Source: Chloroflexota bacterium
GTDB taxonomy: Bacteria > Chloroflexota > Dehalococcoidia > JABGRK01
Assembly: GCA_030665485.1 (NCBI GenBank)
Contig: DAOUZV010000090.1
Span: 1-5,173, forward strand
DNA: 5,173 nt
Direction of reading: 5' to 3'
This document shows positions 1-5,173 of this stretch, one piece after another. The notes below the pieces were generated by a model. The model was given only the letters and a program-made list of their open reading frames with translations, was not told where the DNA came from and did no database searches. The stretch's first letter is position 1, and each line of letters begins with the position of its first letter. The position numbers were made by a program, and so were the translations under genes.

Positions 1-1
1 T

Positions 2-175
2 GCGCTGCGCGATGTATTTCTGGGTGGAATGTTTGATTTTTCAGATACATATACGCTTCAGGTAATGGAGCCAAGCTTTGACAGAAGGCTGCTACTGGGG
101 CTTGTTATCGCCATAGACAACAGCGTACACGATGTTAAAAAGAATAACCGCTCCGGTTTTAGCTTCGGGCGTTAG
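2..175 (+). CDS. Tubby/LURP-one/scramblase-superfamily protein, C-terminal fragment (5' end outside window)
   Basis: An open frame enters from the left edge and gives 57 residues before a TAG stop. The visible part has a short beta-strand-like stretch (FSDTYTLQVMEP) and then a hydrophobic segment ending in LLLGLVIAIDNSVHD, followed by a basic, polar tail. This order of a D-x-[YF] strand, a hydrophobic helix, an I-D pair and a short charged tail resembles the C-terminal end of LURP-one-related (YxjI-like) and phospholipid scramblase proteins. That superfamily forms a beta barrel around a central hydrophobic helix. In bacteria its function is poorly defined, with lipid or membrane association proposed. 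The start, promoter and most of the barrel lie outside the window. The gene converges on the SDR gene, with one base between the stops. The family call is from pattern memory only; that the frame is coding is more certain than the family. Confidence 0.55.
   Translation, partial: ALRDVFLGGMFDFSDTYTLQVMEPSFDRRLLLGLVIAIDNSVHDVKKNNRSGFSFGR
137..158 (-). terminator. Candidate intrinsic terminator for the leftward ATPase-SDR transcript
   Basis: On the minus strand, 18 bases beyond the SDR stop codon, AACCG-GAG-CGGTT forms a 5-bp stem (146-158) with a three-base loop. It is followed directly by ATTCTTTTT (145-137). Hairpin plus T-rich tail is the intrinsic terminator pattern, but the stem is short. 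The element lies entirely within the 3' coding end of the convergent plus-strand gene. On the plus strand the same stem is followed by only TTTT, so termination in that direction would be weaker. Confidence 0.4.
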
Positions 176-176
176 A

Positions 177-965
177 TTAGTGTAGAGATGAGCCTCCGTC
201 TATCGTCAGTACCGAGCCGGTCATAAAATCACTGGCATCGGAAACCAGGTAGAGCAAGGGGCCGACCAGATCGTACGATGTGCCCCGTCGTTTCAGGATT
301 TGTCCGGCGACGGGGCCTCCTTTTCCGGTAAATCCCTTTATACTGCGCATCGCCTCGCCCAGTTTCACACTTGCCTCTCCCTCTATAGCACCCGGGGCCA
401 GAGTATTTACGGTGATACCGTTTCCACCCATATCAGCCAGTTCTCTCGCCAACGACCGAGTCATGGCAACCAGTGCTCCTTTTGAGGCCACGTAGTGCAT
501 GAACATGCCCTTGCCCTCAAAGGCGACGCTGGAGGCCACGTTGATAATCTTGCCCTTGGCCTGAATTATCATCTGCGGCGTTACTGCTTTGGCGCAGTTC
601 CATGTGCCCTTGACGTTGACCGCCATCATCCTGTCCCACTCGTCTTCGGTGATCTCGGTGAAGGGTTTGGGATCGATTCCGTAGTAAATTGCCGCGTTAT
701 TCACCAGCGCATCTATACGGTCGAATTTGCCTATAGCCACTTGAACCATATTCTGGGCGCTGTCATATCTGGTAACGTCGGTGTAGACGAAGACGGCCCG
801 GCCGCCGTTATTCTTTATCGCTTTTTCCGCATCTTTACCCGTACTTTCGTTTATTTCAGCAATGACGATTTTTGCGCCATCGGCGGCCAGTGTTTCGGCG
901 TATGCTCTGCCAATTCCCTGACCGGAGCCGGTGACGATTACCACTTTATCCTTTACGGTTATCAC
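177..965 (-). CDS. Classical short-chain dehydrogenase/reductase (SDR), probably NAD(H)-dependent
   Basis: This 262-residue protein has the usual length and all landmarks of a classical SDR, a Rossmann-fold oxidoreductase that interconverts alcohols and ketones. The dinucleotide-binding TGSGQGIG motif is at residues 12-19. An acidic residue at the end of beta-2 (E37 in IVIAEIN) favours NAD(H) over NADP(H). TDV is at 62-64 and the NNAA motif at 89-92. The catalytic tetrad is N117, S145, Y158 and K162 (YVASK). After it come the N-x-LAPGAI segment (187-194) and a C-terminal DFMTGSVLTIDGG stretch typical of the family. The start is GTG at 965, overlapping the ATPase stop as GTGA, with a strong AGGAGGT upstream. 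It is therefore the distal gene of a two-gene unit and probably translationally coupled to the pump. No signal peptide is seen, so it is presumably cytosolic. The substrate cannot be predicted; a 3-oxoacyl-ACP-reductase-like, sugar or secondary alcohol dehydrogenase role is equally possible. Confidence 0.93.
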   Translation of the reverse strand: MITVKDKVVIVTGSGQGIGRAYAETLAADGAKIVIAEINESTGKDAEKAIKNNGGRAVFVYTDVTRYDSAQNMVQVAIGKFDRIDALVNNAAIYYGIDPKPFTEITEDEWDRMMAVNVKGTWNCAKAVTPQMIIQAKGKIINVASSVAFEGKGMFMHYVASKGALVAMTRSLARELADMGGNGITVNTLAPGAIEGEASVKLGEAMRSIKGFTGKGGPVAGQILKRRGTSYDLVGPLLYLVSDASDFMTGSVLTIDGGSSLH

Positions 966-3691
966 TTGTTACCTCCTGCATCGGTTGCGGCTGATTTTTT
1001 GGAGAAAGGCATGAATTTGCCCATGGCAAACAGGTTTGGCAGCATTATCTTGCGCACTTCCTCGATGGCAAACAGTATGACTCCGGCAAGCAGCACTATG
1101 CCCCATTTGCCTATGCTTAAGGGTACCGTTTGAAACGCGGTTTGCATGAATGGTACGTATATCACGACCATTTGCAGCAGTATTGCGGTTGCTATACCGA
1201 CGAGCAGCCACTTGTTTTTGAGTATGCCCAGCTTGAAAATAGTATGCTTATCCGACCGGGCGTTAAGTACGCGCAGCCAGGAAAAGGTAACTATGGAGCA
1301 GAAGGCCAGCGTCCGCGCCTCTTCAACGCTGTATCGGCTTTGAGCCCAGTTGAAGATAAAGAAGACGGCCAGGCTCATAAGCAGCGCCAGAAAACATATT
1401 CTAAAGAGCAGGCCGGGATATATGAGTCCCACCTTGGGGTGACGCGGCGGCTGCTGGAGCTCATCGCCGAACTTGGGCTCAAGTCCCAGCGGTATCTCGA
1501 CGGATGTGTCGGTGACCAGGTTTATCCAGATGATCTGCACTGCCAGCAGCGGAGCTATACCTATGATCGATACAGCTAGGATGAGCGATAGCAGTTCGGC
1601 TAGGTTGGTGCTTAGGGAGAAGAAGACGACGTTGCGCAACCGGTTGAAGATGGCTCTACCCTCGTCCACGGCAGCAACGACGGATGCGAAGTTGTCGTCG
1701 GCCAGCACCATGTCACTGGATTCCTTGGCCACGTCGGTGCCGGTGATGCCCATGGCGATGCCGATGTTGGCCGTTTTAAGCGCGGGTGCGTCGTTTACAC
1801 CATCGCCGGTCATGGCTACCACGTGGTCGTGACGCTGAAGCGCGTTTACTATTTTGAGCTTCTGCAGCGGTTCGATGCGGGCAAAGACGCTTATGTCTTC
1901 CACCTGCGCAAATAGCTCCTCATCGCTCATATGGTGCAGCTCGGCTCCGGATATGGCACTGCCTGCGGGAAGGCCTATTTTTTCGGCGATGGACTGGGCG
2001 GTTATAACGTTGTCGCCGGTAATCATCACCACGCGTATTCCGGCCCCGTTGCACAGGCTGATTGCTTGTTTAGCCTCGTCGCGCGGTGGGTCAGCCATAC
2101 CCATGAGTCCAACGAAAACGAGGGTGCCCTGCAGATGGTGATCCTCGATATCGTCTATTTCCGGTGGAAATTCCACGTAGGCGGTGGCGATAACGCGCAT
2201 GGCCTGTTTGGCCATATTTGTGTTGGCATCCAGTATATCGTCAACATCCTCTTTGGTGATGGGCGATACCGAATTGCCTTTTACGATGCTTTTGCTCATA
2301 GCAAGCAGCCGCTCCGGCGCGCCCTTGACGTATGCCACATTGCGCTGGTTATAGCGGTGTAGCGTGGCCATGTACAGCTTTTCGCTCTGGAAAGGTATCT
2401 CATCGATGCGCGGATACTGTTTTTCAAGCGTTTCTTTTATCAAGCCAGCCTTGGCCGCGGCCACCACCATTGAGCCTTCGGTGGGATCGCCGTAGATGCC
2501 ATTCTGCCCTTTATCTTTTATAAGCATGGCATCGTTGCACAAAGTGCCTATTTTGAGCGTCAGCACAAGATTGTCGTTATCGTTTATATCGATTATCGAA
2601 TCGCCTTTTTTGAAATCACCGACTGGTTCGTAGCCATCGCCGCTTACCTCTATCCAGTCGCCGTTTAAATACATTCGGTGCACCGTCATCTCGTTCAGTG
2701 TTAGGGTTCCGGTTTTGTCGGAGCAGATGACGGTTGCCGAACCTAACGTTTCCACCGCCGCCAGCTTACGTATGATGGCGTTGCGGTTTGCCATGACGCG
2801 CATGCCGATTGCCAGCACCACAGTGACCACTGCGGGCAGACCCTCTGGTATGGCCGATACGGCGGCGGCAACTGCCACCAGAAACACCTCCAGCGCATCC
2901 AGGCCCCTTGCGATGCCAACGATTATGAGCAGGGTGCATATGGCAAGGAAGATGCCAACGATGTAACGGCTGAGCTTGCCGATGCCTTTTTGCAGCGGCG
3001 TTTTGGGAGTTTCCACCTCGGCGATGGCGGTGGCTATCCTGCCTATCTCGGTGTCCATACCGGTTGCCGTTACAGCTGCGATGGCCCTGCCGTAGGTGAC
3101 GATGGTGCTCATATGTACTTGGTTTTTTCTCTCCGCAAGTGATGCGTTGCCCGAAAGCGTCCTGTTATGCTTATCCACCGGCATTGATTCGCCGGTGAGC
3201 GTTGATTCGTTTACTTTGAGGTTTGATACCTCGATGAGCCTAGCATCAGCGGGCACCCTGTCGCCGGTTTCCAGCAGGATAATGTCGCCAGGCACAAGCT
3301 GCCTTGCCGGCAACAGCATTATCTTGCCGTCGCGCCTGACCTTGGCCTTGGGAGCAGCAGTTTTGAGCAGTGCCTCCATTGCCTTTTCGGCGCGGGTCTC
3401 CTGTATGTACCCGATGGCGGCGTTTAGCATTAAAACAGCTAATATCACAACAGCGTCTATGTAATGACCCACCACCAGCGATATAATCGCCGCCGCCAGT
3501 AAAACGTAGATCAACGGGCTTAGGAATTGCTTTGTAAAAACGAGTAATGCGGGGGGCTTTGATTTGCCTAAAAGGACGTTTAAGCCGTGCTGAGTTTGCC
3601 GATGTACAGCTTCAGCTTGATCGAGTCCATCAGATTTGGAGCGAAGGGTTGTTAGCGCTTCATCGGGGCTGAGCTTATGCCATTCTGCCAT
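962..3691 (-). CDS. P2-type cation-transporting ATPase (SERCA/PacL-like, probable Ca2+ exporter)
   Basis: The 909-residue length is normal for bacterial P2A pumps, integral membrane proteins that couple ATP hydrolysis to cation transport. An N-terminal cation-ATPase domain (WHKLSPDEAL) leads into M1 and M2 (about 57-96). The actuator domain carries TGES at 166-169. M3 is about 243-261, and M4 holds IPEGLP with E283. The phosphorylation motif DKTGT has the acceptor D325, and KGAPE at 456-460 is in the nucleotide-binding domain. TGD (558-560) and TGDGVNDAP (D630, D634) complete the P domain. M5 to M10 run from about 687 to 883. Cation-ligand residues of SERCA are matched by E283 (M4), N696 and E699 (M5), and N724, T727 and D728 (M6), with exact family spacing. 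The M8 glutamate of SERCA site I is replaced by S804, so one transported Ca2+ per cycle is possible. Mn2+ or Na+ specificity is not excluded. The ATG at 3691 fits the family N-terminus but has no Shine-Dalgarno. The stop overlaps the SDR start. Confidence 0.95.
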   Translation of the reverse strand: MAEWHKLSPDEALTTLRSKSDGLDQAEAVHRQTQHGLNVLLGKSKPPALLVFTKQFLSPLIYVLLAAAIISLVVGHYIDAVVILAVLMLNAAIGYIQETRAEKAMEALLKTAAPKAKVRRDGKIMLLPARQLVPGDIILLETGDRVPADARLIEVSNLKVNESTLTGESMPVDKHNRTLSGNASLAERKNQVHMSTIVTYGRAIAAVTATGMDTEIGRIATAIAEVETPKTPLQKGIGKLSRYIVGIFLAICTLLIIVGIARGLDALEVFLVAVAAAVSAIPEGLPAVVTVVLAIGMRVMANRNAIIRKLAAVETLGSATVICSDKTGTLTLNEMTVHRMYLNGDWIEVSGDGYEPVGDFKKGDSIIDINDNDNLVLTLKIGTLCNDAMLIKDKGQNGIYGDPTEGSMVVAAAKAGLIKETLEKQYPRIDEIPFQSEKLYMATLHRYNQRNVAYVKGAPERLLAMSKSIVKGNSVSPITKEDVDDILDANTNMAKQAMRVIATAYVEFPPEIDDIEDHHLQGTLVFVGLMGMADPPRDEAKQAISLCNGAGIRVVMITGDNVITAQSIAEKIGLPAGSAISGAELHHMSDEELFAQVEDISVFARIEPLQKLKIVNALQRHDHVVAMTGDGVNDAPALKTANIGIAMGITGTDVAKESSDMVLADDNFASVVAAVDEGRAIFNRLRNVVFFSLSTNLAELLSLILAVSIIGIAPLLAVQIIWINLVTDTSVEIPLGLEPKFGDELQQPPRHPKVGLIYPGLLFRICFLALLMSLAVFFIFNWAQSRYSVEEARTLAFCSIVTFSWLRVLNARSDKHTIFKLGILKNKWLLVGIATAILLQMVVIYVPFMQTAFQTVPLSIGKWGIVLLAGVILFAIEEVRKIMLPNLFAMGKFMPFSKKSAATDAGGNK
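971..977 (-). promoter_or_regulatory. Shine-Dalgarno site of the SDR gene
   Basis: On the minus strand AGGAGGT is followed by AACAA and then the GTG start at 965, a five-base spacing. This full consensus match decides the GTG start. It lies inside the last codons of the ATPase gene, so ribosomes finishing the pump can reinitiate here. Confidence 0.85.
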
Positions 3692-3698
3692 GTTGCAT

Positions 3699-3707
3699 AC
3701 TATAGCA
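3699..3707 (-). promoter_or_regulatory. Candidate extended -10 promoter of the ATPase gene (leaderless type)
   Basis: On the minus strand TGCTATAGT matches an extended -10 element: TG, one base, then TATAGT, five of six to TATAAT. There is no good -35 hexamer at 16-18 bases upstream, which extended -10 promoters tolerate. Only seven bases separate the hexamer from the ATPase ATG, so transcription would begin at or next to the start codon. This agrees with the lack of a Shine-Dalgarno sequence there. The site is in the AT-rich 52-base gap after the phosphatase gene. Confidence 0.45.
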
Positions 3708-3743
3708 TAAATTAAGTGTTTTTAACGATATCTGGAAGGTAGG

Positions 3744-4355
3744 TTAGTAGCCCAGATGCGAAGTGTCGTTGAGTGTGACAAGCTGGTTTTTACCGTCAGT
3801 TACAACGATTTTGGTAAACGATGCGTTGCCTATCTCCATCTTGCGGTAGATACTGTAAGTGACTCCCAGAACCTGTGTTGCTATTATTCTTACGATGATA
3901 TCGTGGGTGACGACGGCAACGAGCTTGCCCTGGTTCGCTTCGACGATGGAGTTAAATGCTCGCACCGAACGCTGGGCCGTTTGTACAAAGCTTTCACCGT
4001 TGGGCCATGACAGGATTGATGGGTCTACTCTGGACTGCTGCCACATATCCGGCCATTTCTTTATGATATCGCTGGCGTGCAGCCCCTGCCAGTCTCCCAG
4101 GTTGATTTCGATCAGGTCGTTTAGCGGAACCGGCTCAATGTTATGCGGTTTGGCTACCGCCTCTGCGGTGGTGTGCGCTCTTTTTAAAGGGCTGGTGTAA
4201 ATGGCATCGAGTGTTGTATCGGTCAATCGTTTGGATAATAGTTGCGCCTGCTCATACCCCTTTTGATTCAAGTCTTCCTGCGACCATCCCATGTAGTAAC
4301 CTGAGATGTTTGATTCTGTCTGACCGTGGCGGATCAAGAGCAGGGTTGTGATCAT
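3744..4355 (-). CDS. Histidine phosphatase superfamily, branch 1 (phosphoglycerate-mutase-like phosphatase)
   Basis: This 203-residue protein opens with LLLIRHGQTESN, the RHG motif of branch-1 histidine phosphatases. H10 would be the phosphorylated nucleophile. The rest of the active site is visible: R9, R59 in the SPLKRAHTTAEA segment, the acid/base candidate E83 in the IEINLGDWQG stretch, and H151 in VVTHDIIVR. The length and the absence of a phosphoglycerate-mutase insertion fit small phosphatases such as the PhoE- or CobC-like groups rather than glycolytic mutase. No cobalamin genes are nearby, so a CobC role has no contextual support. The enzyme is probably cytosolic and its substrate unknown. 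The ATG at 4355 is chosen because GGAG stands six bases upstream. It lies 95 bases after the protease gene and 52 bases before the ATPase gene, on the same strand. Confidence 0.92.
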   Translation of the reverse strand: MITTLLLIRHGQTESNISGYYMGWSQEDLNQKGYEQAQLLSKRLTDTTLDAIYTSPLKRAHTTAEAVAKPHNIEPVPLNDLIEINLGDWQGLHASDIIKKWPDMWQQSRVDPSILSWPNGESFVQTAQRSVRAFNSIVEANQGKLVAVVTHDIIVRIIATQVLGVTYSIYRKMEIGNASFTKIVVTDGKNQLVTLNDTSHLGY

Positions 4356-4361
4356 TCATTG

Positions 4362-4365
4362 CTCC
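4362..4365 (-). promoter_or_regulatory. Shine-Dalgarno site of the phosphatase gene
   Basis: GGAG on the minus strand is six bases before the ATG at 4355. Another ATG at 4359 is only two bases from GGAG and in a different frame, so this site decides the start. Confidence 0.65.
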
Positions 4366-4386
4366 GAAAGTTAAGTGACGTTTTTA

Positions 4387-4392
4387 AGTATA
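4387..4392 (-). promoter_or_regulatory. Candidate -10 box of the phosphatase gene
   Basis: TATACT on the minus strand matches TATAAT at five of six positions and sits in an AT-rich stretch. It would place a start near 4380 and give a leader of about 25 bases containing the GGAG site. No convincing -35 hexamer exists at 16-18 bases upstream, so the call is tentative. Confidence 0.3.
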
Positions 4393-4401
4393 AAGGTTAT
4401 T

Positions 4402-4430
4402 GCGGGCCAATGCGAGTAGAAGCTGGCCGC
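4402..4430 (-). other. Imperfect hairpin after the protease gene (weak terminator or attenuator candidate)
   Basis: The arms TGGCCGC (4424-4430) and GCGGGCCA (4402-4409) pair over seven base pairs with one bulged base around a 14-base loop. It lies 20 bases beyond the protease stop codon. The downstream minus-strand sequence (AATAACCTTTATAC) has no real T run, so it is not a canonical intrinsic terminator. It may stabilise the protease mRNA 3' end, or be chance in a GC-rich patch. Confidence 0.25.
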
Positions 4431-4450
4431 TCTGGTTGGGAGTGATTAAC

Positions 4451-5173
4451 CTATGGGGTTTGTGGTCTTTCGGCCAGCGTTATATTGACCGTAGACGAGT
4501 TGCCGTCGCGGCAGATGCCCACAGATATCGTTTCATCAACATCGTGCAACCATAATTCTCTTACCAGGCTGGCATATGAAATGATCTCTTCGTCATCAAT
4601 ACTGACAATGACATCGTCAACCTGCAGTCCGGCGGCCTCTGCAGGGTAACCCTCCATGATTTCGGTAATAAGCGCCCCTGCACAGGTTTCCAGGCCCAAC
4701 TGGGTGGCGATTTCTGGGGTTACATCCGTAAGTCCGGTGCCCAAGAATGGTCTTATAACCCTGTGATTTGATCCTGATAAACCTTCGAATACGGGTTCGG
4801 CGGTGCTGACATTGATGGCATAGCCTATGTTTTGGGCTTCGGTTGAGATGGCGCTGTTGATCCCAATCACCTCGCCGGCAAGGTTGACCAGCGGACCACC
4901 GCTGTTGCCGGGGTTGATGGCGGCATCGGTTTGAATGATGTCGTAGTAGGAGGTGCCGTCGATTTCAAACGAGCGATCCAGATTGCTAATGATACCGGCC
5001 GTAACAGTGGCCCCACCCTCGTTGGGTGAAAGGCCGAGGGGATGGCCCACAGCCACCGCCCAATCTCCCACTTTTGTGGTGGTATAATCTGCAAACTGCG
5101 CCGCATCCAGAGAATCGGCAGTTATTTTAACAACCGCCAGATCCGACAGGTCATCCTCCCAGACATCGGTTGC
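4451..5173 (-). CDS. HtrA/DegP-family trypsin-like serine protease with C-terminal PDZ domain (5' end outside window)
   Basis: The frame is open to the right edge and gives 240 residues before a TAG stop. From the first visible residue, LSDLAVVKI holds the catalytic Asp (residue 11). VGDWAVAVGHPLG follows, then the IQTDAAINPGNSGGPLVN block with the nucleophile Ser91. From about residue 142 to 235 lies one PDZ domain (FLGTGL, then AEAAGLQVDDVIVSIDD). HtrA proteins are chaperone-proteases that degrade misfolded envelope proteins, usually exported or membrane-anchored by an N-terminal segment. Here that segment and the catalytic His are outside the window. The GTG at 5071 is an internal valine codon (KVGDWAVAVG), not the start, since conserved protease sequence with the catalytic Asp continues upstream of it. 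The single PDZ and the short tail fit DegS/HtrA-like members with one PDZ rather than DegP with two. The phosphatase gene follows 95 bases downstream on the same strand. Confidence 0.93.
   Translation of the reverse strand, partial: ATDVWEDDLSDLAVVKITADSLDAAQFADYTTTKVGDWAVAVGHPLGLSPNEGGATVTAGIISNLDRSFEIDGTSYYDIIQTDAAINPGNSGGPLVNLAGEVIGINSAISTEAQNIGYAINVSTAEPVFEGLSGSNHRVIRPFLGTGLTDVTPEIATQLGLETCAGALITEIMEGYPAEAAGLQVDDVIVSIDDEEIISYASLVRELWLHDVDETISVGICRDGNSSTVNITLAERPQTP

Noticed and set aside
495..1133. Plus-strand open frame of 212 codons opposite the SDR gene and the ATPase end
   Set aside because: It runs antisense to two genes with full sets of family motifs, its translation shows no recognisable domain, and it has no separate context of its own.
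1130..1579. Plus-strand open frame of 149 codons opposite the ATPase C-terminal membrane region
   Set aside because: Shadow of conserved ATPase codons; the product is low in recognisable structure and has no plausible family.
1931..2362. Plus-strand open frame of 143 codons opposite the ATPase P and N domains
   Set aside because: Antisense to TGD and KGAPE motif regions; no independent coding evidence.
3096..3464. Plus-strand open frame of 122 codons opposite the ATPase actuator domain
   Set aside because: Ser/Thr/Ala-rich translation typical of a complement-strand shadow; the minus strand encodes the TGES domain.
3675..3698. Eight-codon upstream frame (MQHGRMA and stop) overlapping the ATPase start in another frame
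   Set aside because: It has no Shine-Dalgarno, and its ATG directly abuts the candidate -10 element, so it would not be included in a transcript from that promoter.
4357..4359. Alternative ATG four bases upstream of the chosen phosphatase start
   Set aside because: It is out of frame with the RHG-containing protein and only two bases from GGAG.
177..5173. The minus-strand genes as a defence or mobile gene cluster
   Set aside because: No nuclease, helicase, integrase, transposase, toxin-antitoxin pair, terminal repeats or CRISPR repeats are seen; the genes are ordinary housekeeping or stress types.

Overview
The window looks bacterial and protein-dense, with moderate GC by eye. It carries no RNA gene, insertion sequence, CRISPR array or other visible mobile element. 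Shine-Dalgarno sites (a full AGGAGGT before the SDR gene, GGAG before the phosphatase gene) and GTG start use support a bacterial host. The lineage cannot be fixed from the sequence; a Chloroflexota-like anaerobe is only a guess.

Layout. Four genes lie on the minus strand and are read right to left. They are an HtrA/DegP-type serine protease with a PDZ domain (5173 to 4451, 5' end outside the window), a histidine phosphatase (4355 to 3744), a full-length P2-type (SERCA/PacL-like) cation-transporting ATPase (3691 to 962) and a classical short-chain dehydrogenase/reductase (965 to 177). At the left edge the last 57 codons of a plus-strand gene (2 to 175) converge on the SDR gene. They resemble the C-terminal end of the Tubby/LURP-one/scramblase superfamily. 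The two stop codons are one base apart.

Organisation. The ATPase and SDR genes overlap by four bases (GTGA) and are very likely one transcriptional and translational unit. Candidate promoters precede the ATPase (extended -10 TGCTATAGT, seven bases from the ATG, implying a nearly leaderless mRNA) and the phosphatase (TATACT). The protease, phosphatase and ATPase genes are separated by 95 and 52 bases, so read-through is possible but not shown. A small hairpin with a T-rich tail, lying inside the opposing plus-strand gene, may end the leftward transcript.

Function. The ATPase probably exports Ca2+ or a similar cation and the HtrA protease probably handles misfolded extracytoplasmic protein. 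The phosphatase and SDR are generic enzymes whose substrates cannot be read from sequence. No shared pathway is evident. I see no strong sign of a new multi-gene system; the points of interest are local: the ion-site pattern of the pump, its leaderless-type promoter, the pump/SDR coupling and the terminator inside a convergent gene.
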